This document shows positions 1 through 4,777 of a stretch of 6,873 bases of DNA, in pieces. The notes below the pieces were generated by a model. It did no database searches. It was not told the origin of the DNA and worked only from the letters and a program-made list of their open reading frames with translations. Position 1 is the first letter of the stretch; the number at the start of each line of letters is the position of its first letter. A program made the translations under genes and the position numbers. Origin of the DNA: JAAFKA01 sp044348925 (GTDB lineage: Bacteria; Bacteroidota; Bacteroidia; Cytophagales; Thermoflexibacteraceae); NCBI GenBank assembly GCA_044348925.1, contig JBIKRY010000259.1, positions 1 through 6,873 on the forward strand, read 5' to 3'.

Positions 1-27
1 TAAGAAAAATATTTAAACTGCCTTTTT

Positions 28-167
28 AGCCCTGTAAGGGCGACATATTTATAGCAAAAACAGTCCCAACTCCTCAAAGTGCCGTAGGCACGAAATAGGT
101 TTCGTGCCTACGGCACTTTGAGGAGAAAAACTAACTCATACTATAAATATTTCGTGCCTATGGCACT
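28..167. repeat. Island of four copies of a ~27-bp palindromic unit, two in each orientation
   Basis: Four related units lie here: 28-54 (+), 78-97 (+, truncated), 98-117 (-, truncated) and 141-167 (-). A full unit is a small hairpin core (AGTGCC, three-base loop, GGCAC) followed by CGAAATATTTATAG. The two outer units are full length, so the 10 bases at 45-54 (ATATTTATAG) recur inverted at 141-150. The two inner units face each other and form the long inverted repeat listed separately. The unit at 28-54 has a GCCCT/AGGGC stem instead of GTGCC/GGCAC. No open reading frame is associated, so if mobile it would be a non-autonomous, REP- or MITE-like element. I believe similar units occur in intergenic DNA of other Bacteroidota, but this is from memory and unchecked. 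Confidence 0.8.
70..125. repeat. Perfect 26-bp inverted repeat with 4-base loop
   Basis: Bases 70-95 are the exact reverse complement of 100-125, with loop TAGG at 96-99. The outer part (CTCCTCAAAG) lies outside the repeat-unit consensus, so two facing units share their flank as well. It would form a very stable hairpin on either strand. It lies about 140 bp downstream of the prs stop codon and could stop or stabilise the prs transcript, but on the minus strand the nearest T-run (complement of 56-60) is about 10 bases past the stem, so it is not a textbook intrinsic terminator. Confidence 0.9.
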
Positions 168-264
168 AAAAAACGTAATCCTTAGCTTAATAGCATTGGA
201 CTAGGCGTCCCCGACTAAAGTCTATTATACAACAATTATTCATAAACTCTAATAAATTATTGTT
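168..264. other. Non-coding spacer between repeat island and prs 3' end
   Basis: I see no gene here. A more GC-rich block at 198-217 holds a short hairpin (GGAC at 198-201, GTCC at 207-210) and a direct repeat GACTA at 199-203 region and 213-217; it is flanked by TAATAG (188-193) and CTATTA (222-227). It may be a decayed piece of another dispersed repeat. Next to the prs stop, AACAAT (231-236) and ATTGTT (259-264) could pair weakly, but there is no T-run, so no convincing prs terminator is visible. Confidence 0.4.
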
Positions 265-1197
265 TTACTGAATAAACAAGGTACTAATAGATTCAAAATC
301 GTGAATTTTGCGAATAGCTTTTGCAAACATATTTGCTACAGTAAGCACTTTAATTTTTGGGTGAGTTTGTGTTTGTTGGATAGTATCTGTAATAATAAGT
401 TCTTCGAGCATCGATTTATCTATATTTTCCACAGCTTTGCCCGACAACAAGCCATGCGTACATACAGCACGTACCGAAGTAGCACCTTTTTCACGCAACA
501 AAGCAGCAGCTTTGCACAAAGTTCCGCCTGTATCTATCAAATCATCTACCAAAATAACATCTCTACCTTCTACTTCTCCAATTACTTGCATCGAAGCTAT
601 TTCATTGGCACGTTTGCGGTGCTTATCGCAAATAACCATATCTGCATTAAACTGTTCGGCAAATGCCCTTGCACGCGAAACTCCACCCACGTCTGGAGCT
701 GCAAATAATGGTTCTAAATTTAATTTTTTGATATAAGGCACAAAAATACTAATCCCATGCAAATGGTCTAAAGGAATATCAAAAAAACCTTGAATTTGTC
801 CTGCGTGCAAATCGCAAGTTACAATACGGTCTGCACCAGCCGCCGAAATCAAATTTGCAACTAATTTAGCAGCAATACTTACGCGTGGCTTGTCTTTTCT
901 ATCTTGGCGAGCATATCCAAAATAGGGAATTACTACAGTAACATACTTAGCAGAAGCACGTTTAGCCGCATCTATCATCATCAATAATTCTAACAAATTA
1001 TCGGCAGGCGGATTGGTCGATTGTATCAAAAACAAATCTGTGCCACGAATAGACTCTTCATAAGCAACAGAAAGTTCTCCATCACTAAACCTTTTTAGGG
1101 TTACTTGTCCCAAAGGTTTTCCGTAAGAGTGTGCAATATTTTCGGCAAGTTCTTTTGAACCTGAACCAGCAAATAATTTAACCGAATAAGAAGGCAT
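265..1197 (-). CDS. prs: Ribose-phosphate pyrophosphokinase (PRPP synthetase)
   Basis: This enzyme makes 5-phosphoribosyl diphosphate from ribose 5-phosphate and ATP in the cytoplasm, feeding purine, pyrimidine, NAD, histidine and tryptophan synthesis. The protein is 310 residues, close to the usual ~315. Visible family motifs are the N-terminal LFAGSGSKELAENIA, the ATP-binding segment VIPYFGYARQDRK (89-101), the metal/active-site DLHAGQIQGFF (129-139), the flexible-loop DKHRKRANE (191-199) and the PRPP loop VDDLIDTGGT (217-226). All key residues are present, so it should be active. I chose the ATG at 1197 because MPSYSVKLFAGS matches the normal family N-terminus; an in-frame ATG at 1245 would add 16 residues encoded by the terminator hairpin just upstream and is rejected. 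No Shine-Dalgarno motif precedes the start. The terminator ends only 13 bases before the ATG. Confidence 0.97.
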   Translation of the reverse strand: MPSYSVKLFAGSGSKELAENIAHSYGKPLGQVTLKRFSDGELSVAYEESIRGTDLFLIQSTNPPADNLLELLMMIDAAKRASAKYVTVVIPYFGYARQDRKDKPRVSIAAKLVANLISAAGADRIVTCDLHAGQIQGFFDIPLDHLHGISIFVPYIKKLNLEPLFAAPDVGGVSRARAFAEQFNADMVICDKHRKRANEIASMQVIGEVEGRDVILVDDLIDTGGTLCKAAALLREKGATSVRAVCTHGLLSGKAVENIDKSMLEELIITDTIQQTQTHPKIKVLTVANMFAKAIRKIHDFESISTLFIQ

Positions 1198-1210
1198 AAT
1201 TTTAGTAGTT

Positions 1211-1259
1211 AAAAAAAATAGCAAAAGGTTTGGAAATGTTGCCAACCTTTTGCTATTTT
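1211..1259 (-). terminator. Rho-independent terminator between secreted-protein gene and prs
   Basis: Bases 1215-1230 and 1244-1259 form a perfect 16-bp stem (AAAATAGCAAAAGGTT and its complement) around a 13-base loop. Read on the minus strand, the stem runs directly into eight T residues (complement of 1211-1218). It begins 11 bases after the stop codon of the upstream gene, so it most likely ends that transcript. It also leaves almost no room for a separate prs leader. Confidence 0.85.
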
Positions 1260-1270
1260 ATTATTGAATT

Positions 1271-2185
1271 TTATTTTTTTTCTGTAATTTTTATTTCCGT
1301 ACAAGTTTCTACGTAAATATGTTTTTTTAGGATTAATGCTAATACATCTTTTTTGTTGTAGGTATCTGCAACTCCTATTTTCACTTCTTTTGTTTGGACT
1401 CCTGGCAAGGCATTTTCTCGCAAAAATATACTTCCATCTTTGTCCCAACGATAGGCATTTTTGGCAGTTTTTACGATTCTATCCTCGCCGAGTTTGGTAA
1501 ATTCAAAGGTATTAAGGTCTGTGTCGTAGGTTCTGCCATTAGGGATAACGGTTTTTGCCACATAATCTCCTGTTCCGTCCCCATACAATTCGCAAAGACA
1601 AGCACCCCGCAATTTTTCATCTTCAATATTTACAATAGAATATTGCAATATTTTCCATTCTCCGTCTATTTTTTTATAGGTCAAGGTAACTGTTTCGTTG
1701 CCTTTAGACCAACTTGTGCCGTTTTTTTGCACATCATACTCTACTACATATACTACTACTCCTCTTTCGCCACTAATATAGACACGTGGTACTTTGACTA
1801 CTTGGTATTTTATTTCTAAGCCTTGTGTATTAATCAATTTGTCCATAAAAGACGAAAAACCCGCATAATCTCCTACAATGGTATTGGCACGTCCACCAAC
1901 ATAGAAAAAAATAATGGTAGATTGTACATCTTTGGACATGTGTTTTAAGACTGCAAATTTGTCTTTATTTACTTGGAGATTGGAATAGGCATTGATAAAT
2001 TCGCCAAATTGTTCACGTAATTCAGCTTCTGATGCAGGTTGTTTTGCATCTTCTATTTTTTGTGCTTTCTTGGTACTATCTGCTAATTGGTCGATGGCAT
2101 CTTTCTTTTTATCTTGTCCGTTTGCGACATAAAACAAACAAAATCCTACGAGCAATAGCAATATAAATTTTGTGAATCGTATCAT
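1271..2185 (-). CDS. Secreted protein of unknown function, probable NTF2-like domain
   Basis: I do not recognise a named family. The 304-residue protein starts with a clear Sec signal peptide: basic MIRFTK, a hydrophobic core at about 7-20 and a likely signal peptidase I site after ANG (21-23) before QDKKK. C16 is not in a lipobox, so it is probably not a lipoprotein. A charged linker (25-55) precedes residues ~58-188, whose pattern (GEFINAYSN helix, GDYAGFSSFMDKLI, then strands ending in GNETVTLTYKKIDGEWKIL) resembles NTF2-like/SnoaL-type alpha+beta domains. The remaining ~110 residues look beta-rich, with a CxC pair (C196, C198) and C295. The product is probably periplasmic or exported. A terminator lies right behind it and a hairpin lies upstream, so it is probably a single-gene unit. 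The NTF2-like assignment is inference from pattern only. Confidence 0.85.
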   Translation of the reverse strand: MIRFTKFILLLLVGFCLFYVANGQDKKKDAIDQLADSTKKAQKIEDAKQPASEAELREQFGEFINAYSNLQVNKDKFAVLKHMSKDVQSTIIFFYVGGRANTIVGDYAGFSSFMDKLINTQGLEIKYQVVKVPRVYISGERGVVVYVVEYDVQKNGTSWSKGNETVTLTYKKIDGEWKILQYSIVNIEDEKLRGACLCELYGDGTGDYVAKTVIPNGRTYDTDLNTFEFTKLGEDRIVKTAKNAYRWDKDGSIFLRENALPGVQTKEVKIGVADTYNKKDVLALILKKHIYVETCTEIKITEKK

Positions 2186-2263
2186 AAAAATAGAATATAA
2201 AATAATTTGTGTAAAAAACGTAAAAACTTATCAAAAAAAGTAGTTTTTAGGGAATATTTTATT

Positions 2264-2298
2264 AAAAAAATGTAAAAATAGGTAATAACATACCTATT
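2264..2298 (-). terminator. Probable terminator after the ABC ATPase gene
   Basis: An 8-bp perfect stem (2277-2284 with 2291-2298, AATAGGTA/TACCTATT) with a 6-base loop lies about 40 bases past the ABC gene stop. On the minus strand it is followed by TTTAC and then a run of seven Ts (complement of 2264-2270). The stem is short and AT-rich and the T-run is interrupted, so this is a moderate call. Confidence 0.5.
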
Positions 2299-2336
2299 AA
2301 ATCTATCGATTAGCACAAATTTTAAAAAATCAAATC

Positions 2337-3032
2337 TTACGAAATACTTATCTTACTTTTTATTTTACCGTCGTGCATCGTAATAATGGTGTCAAATATA
2401 TCATTTTCTCTGACTATTTTGTCATGCGAGGTAATAATAATTGTTTTTCCTTCTTTTTTTAATTTTCCAAATACATCTAAAATTATTTTGCTGGTGGTAG
2501 AATCTAACTGCGAAGTAGGTTCGTCTGCAAAAATCAATGTAGGATTTCCTACCAATGCACGTGCAATAGCTACTCTTTGCATTTCTCCACCTGACAAAAC
2601 ATCTACAGGAAAAGTCAATTTATGGGAAATTTCGGCAAGTTTTGCTGCTTGTTCTACGGCTTCTATGCGTGTTTTACGCAACATACCCAAAGGCAACAAA
2701 GGTACAACAATATTATCAAAAACAGACAAACCCGAAATTAATTGAAATTGTTGAAAAATAATGCCAATATGTTGTTGCCGAAAAGTAGTTAAAAAATTTT
2801 CTGACCAACGGCTTACTTTTTCGCCCATACAAATATATTCTCCTGCACTTGGACGCAACAAACAACTCAACATAGCCAATAAAGTAGATTTACCCGACCC
2901 TGAACTACCTTCCAACAAAACACAAGCATTACTAACTATCTCTAAATCAATATTTTCTACAGCATTTACTTGGTTGGGCTTTCCTTTATGAAAATATTTG
3001 GACAGATGCTGGGTAGCAATAATAGTTGGCAT
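2337..3032 (-). CDS. ABC transporter ATP-binding protein, LolD/MacB/FtsE type
   Basis: This 231-residue protein is a complete ABC nucleotide-binding domain with no fused membrane part, so it should power a separate permease at the inner membrane. Motifs in order are Walker A GSSGSGKST (42-50), Q-loop Q94 in FQQFQL, signature LSGGE (146-150) followed by MQRVAIARAL, Walker B LIFADE (166-171), D-loop SQLDS (174-178) and switch histidine H203 in TSHD. Length, the FQQFQLI Q-loop and the MQRVAIARALV stretch fit the LolD/MacB/FtsE group, which acts with FtsX-like permeases in lipoprotein export, efflux or cell division. The signature has E where Q is usual, a change also seen in other functional ABC proteins. 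No permease gene adjoins it, so the substrate cannot be named. The ATG at 3032 gives the standard beginning MPTIIATQHLSKYF. A hairpin region lies upstream. Confidence 0.9.
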   Translation of the reverse strand: MPTIIATQHLSKYFHKGKPNQVNAVENIDLEIVSNACVLLEGSSGSGKSTLLAMLSCLLRPSAGEYICMGEKVSRWSENFLTTFRQQHIGIIFQQFQLISGLSVFDNIVVPLLPLGMLRKTRIEAVEQAAKLAEISHKLTFPVDVLSGGEMQRVAIARALVGNPTLIFADEPTSQLDSTTSKIILDVFGKLKKEGKTIIITSHDKIVRENDIFDTIITMHDGKIKSKISIS

Positions 3033-3087
3033 AAATAATAGATGTTAAAATAATGCAGCAATGAAACTGCGATAGGAATTTGATGAT

Positions 3088-3130
3088 AATACTTTGTATA
3101 GGATACAAAATATGTACTATACAAAGTATT
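3088..3130. repeat. 14-bp perfect inverted repeat with alternative internal pairing
   Basis: Bases 3088-3101 (AATACTTTGTATAG) are the exact reverse complement of 3117-3130, with a 15-base loop. Inside the left half, TTTGTAT (3093-3099) can instead pair with ATACAAA at 3103-3109 across only three bases. The same ATACAAA occurs at 3119-3125 in the right arm, so the two hairpins exclude each other. No T-run follows on either strand, which argues against a standard terminator. The element lies 56 bases upstream of the ABC gene start and 74 bases beyond the stop of the SpoIIAA-like gene; it could be an operator, a leader structure or a transcript-end stem. Confidence 0.75.
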
Positions 3131-3203
3131 GAATAGCAATAGGTTAGATATAATTTTGCTTTCTAAAATTTCAAAATAGACTACTAACTTTAAAACCATG
3201 AAA

Positions 3204-3638
3204 TTATTTGCTAATGATAGCAAATGCTTCGTCTAAATTGCGTGCATAGGAAGTTTGTAAACCTGCATTCATGGTAGAGGTAGTTTCTTTAAGACTTTCT
3301 ATAAGTTCTTGCATAGTAATTTCGCCTAATACATCATTAGATAAAATTATTGCTAATTTTTTGAGTCCAAGTTCCATTACTTTTGGTAGCCATACGTTTT
3401 GTACCCATGCATTATGTTCATCAGAAATAGCACCTAAAGATGCAGTATCTGCAACCCAATTGGTTATTTTATGTGTTTCTATTTCTTTTAAGCCTCGCGA
3501 TAGAATTTCAATCCATTCTTCCAAAAGTACATCTCCTTTCCAAGTCAATAAAATTGCATTTAGAGATGGAACAAGAGCAATAGAAGCACCATTTTTTGCT
3601 ACGCCATATTCAAAATTTGCTAATTCTTTTTTTTCCAT
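3204..3638 (-). CDS. Small SpoIIAA/STAS-like protein
   Basis: This 144-residue cytoplasmic protein has no signal peptide or membrane segment. Its pattern is alpha/beta: strands around 19-32, a helix EEWIEILSRGLKEI (40-53), the segment NWVADTASLGAIS (60-72), a helix with WVQNVWLPKVMELGLKKLAII (78-98) and a final helix RNLDEAFAIIS (133-143). The 'W-ADT..LG.IS...W....W.P.....G..K.A' spacing resembles SpoIIAA-like/STAS-SEC14 proteins common in Bacteroidota, which are usually single-domain partners in signalling. The match is from memory of the family pattern, so the assignment is moderate. D64, T65 and S67 occupy the region where classical STAS anti-anti-sigma factors carry a phosphorylatable serine or threonine; whether that applies here is unknown. 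The gene follows the GAF gene after 29 bp and is probably co-transcribed with it. Confidence 0.85.
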   Translation of the reverse strand: MEKKELANFEYGVAKNGASIALVPSLNAILLTWKGDVLLEEWIEILSRGLKEIETHKITNWVADTASLGAISDEHNAWVQNVWLPKVMELGLKKLAIILSNDVLGEITMQELIESLKETTSTMNAGLQTSYARNLDEAFAIISK

Positions 3639-3667
3639 TTTAATTTTGAGGTTTTAGGGGTAAATAC

Positions 3668-4552
3668 TTATTTTGTTTTCTTTAGTAAAGCTAATTCTTC
3701 TTGGGCAAGTTTTAATTTTAAAGCTAATTTTTCGGTCATTTTCTTTTGCATTTCTGCAATTTTGATTGCCCTGTTTGCCTCGTCTTCTCTAATTTTTTCT
3801 ATTTCTTGTTGTTTTTGTGCCATAGCCTCTTGGGTAGCTGCTAATTCTTCCAAATTTTGGCGTAATTCTTCCTCTGCTGTCTGTAAAGCCTTTGATTGAA
3901 GAATAGAATCTGCTAATAGTTTTTTTGTTTTGGCATTACTCTGAATACTTTGCAACATTGTAGCCACATTACGAGATAGACGACTGAGTAAATCTTTGTA
4001 TTTTTCTTCTAAATCTGTTAGAAATAAGAGTTCTATTACCCCATAAGACCTATCATTGAATATTAATGGTACTACTATAATAGATTTTGCACTTAATAAT
4101 CCAGAGGAAGAACTTACAGAAAGATTTTTTTGGAATAAATTTTCTAAGTATAAAATTTCTTTTGATTTTACAGCTTGTCCCATCAAGCCTTCGCCAATTT
4201 CAAATTTGGTTTTAAATAAAGAGTTGAAAGTACAGGCATAACAACCTGTAGCTTCTATTACTTGTTGGTCTGTTACTGTATAAAAAGCACCGCTAACTGC
4301 ATTGGTTATTTTTGAAATTTGATAAATTACTACTTCCGAAAAATCAAGAATAGATTTGTCATAGTTAGTTCTGAGAATATCATCAAATTTGCCTAATGTA
4401 GAATCTGCCCACATTCTATCTTCCATTTGTTGTTGTTTAAGCAACAATTCTTTTTGTAATTCCATCACTTCGGCAGCCGTATAGACATCTTTTTGTTGTC
4501 CATTTTGCGAAATAAATAAAGGAGTAAGCATATTATTTGACGAATTTATCAT
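3668..4552 (-). CDS. GAF-domain coiled-coil signalling protein
   Basis: The protein of 294 residues (from the ATG at 4552) has an N-terminal helix (24-48), a linker helix MWADSTLGKFDDILRTNYD (47-65), a GAF domain at about 66-205 and a long charged coiled coil (about 206-293). GAF landmarks are the EIGEGLMGQAV segment (118-127) and SIIVVPLIFNDRSYGVIEL (157-175). The coiled coil includes EELRQNLEELAATQEAM (228-244), close to a motif I know from Cytophagales GAF/PAS signalling proteins. There is no histidine kinase, cyclase or other output domain, so it probably acts through a partner, perhaps the SpoIIAA-like protein encoded 29 bp downstream. GAF domains bind small molecules; the ligand is unknown. 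An in-frame ATG at 4714 would add 54 residues rich in F, Y, I, L and S with two hydrophobic stretches, but that DNA is as AT-rich as the rest of the spacer; M62 (4531) is another possible start. Confidence 0.85.
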   Translation of the reverse strand: MINSSNNMLTPLFISQNGQQKDVYTAAEVMELQKELLLKQQQMEDRMWADSTLGKFDDILRTNYDKSILDFSEVVIYQISKITNAVSGAFYTVTDQQVIEATGCYACTFNSLFKTKFEIGEGLMGQAVKSKEILYLENLFQKNLSVSSSSGLLSAKSIIVVPLIFNDRSYGVIELLFLTDLEEKYKDLLSRLSRNVATMLQSIQSNAKTKKLLADSILQSKALQTAEEELRQNLEELAATQEAMAQKQQEIEKIREDEANRAIKIAEMQKKMTEKLALKLKLAQEELALLKKTK

Positions 4553-4577
4553 ATAAACAAAAGAATAAATATAAAAT

Positions 4578-4594
4578 AAGAATAATCTATTCTT
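4578..4594. repeat. Short inverted repeat upstream of the GAF gene
   Basis: AAGAATA (4578-4584) and TATTCTT (4588-4594) form a perfect 7-bp inverted repeat with a 3-base spacer, 25 bases upstream of the preferred GAF start. It could be a regulator site or a small leader hairpin. In DNA this AT-rich such a repeat can arise by chance. Confidence 0.35.
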
Positions 4595-4651
4595 CCTGTT
4601 AGTTAAAGGTCTGTAAGATGTATAACTAATAAATGAACAATATGTTAGTAA

Positions 4652-4679
4652 AAAAGATAAAACTATTTTATAAAAGCAA
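4652..4679 (-). promoter_or_regulatory. Candidate Bacteroidota-type promoter for the GAF gene
   Basis: On the minus strand TTG (complement of 4677-4679) is followed after 17 bases by TATCTTTT (complement of 4652-4659), which matches the Bacteroidota -7 consensus TAnnTTTG at seven of eight positions. Transcription from here would give a leader of roughly 90 bases before the ATG at 4552 and would exclude the ATG at 4714. Such AT-rich matches are easily accidental. Confidence 0.25.
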
Positions 4680-4777
4680 GTATATGATAAAAATAATTTT
4701 ATATTTTCTATCAATACTTACATATTAATTATGATGTAGGATAATTACGATTTAGGTATTAATATAAAAAAATTTAT

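Noticed and set aside
28..167. Short palindromic repeats resembling a CRISPR array
   Set aside because: Only four copies, in both orientations, with unequal and very short spacing, two of them truncated, and no cas genes nearby.
301..708. Plus-strand reading frames opposite prs and the other genes, including 5061-5337 and 5905-6362
   Set aside because: They lie antisense to well-supported genes, have no recognisable domains and are cysteine-, serine- and phenylalanine-rich as expected of shadows.
1198..1245. Longer prs start at the ATG at 1245
   Set aside because: The added residues are encoded by the terminator hairpin and its T-run, and the family N-terminus begins at the ATG at 1197.
3088..3130. 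Intrinsic terminator at the inverted repeat behind the SpoIIAA-like gene
   Set aside because: The stem is good but no T-run follows on either strand, so I list it as an inverted repeat of unknown role.
2966..3223. Minus-strand 85-residue frame in the spacer between the SpoIIAA-like and ABC genes
   Set aside because: It overlaps the ends of both neighbouring genes, spans the 3088-3130 inverted repeat and encodes an L/Y/F-rich sequence typical of translated AT-rich spacer.
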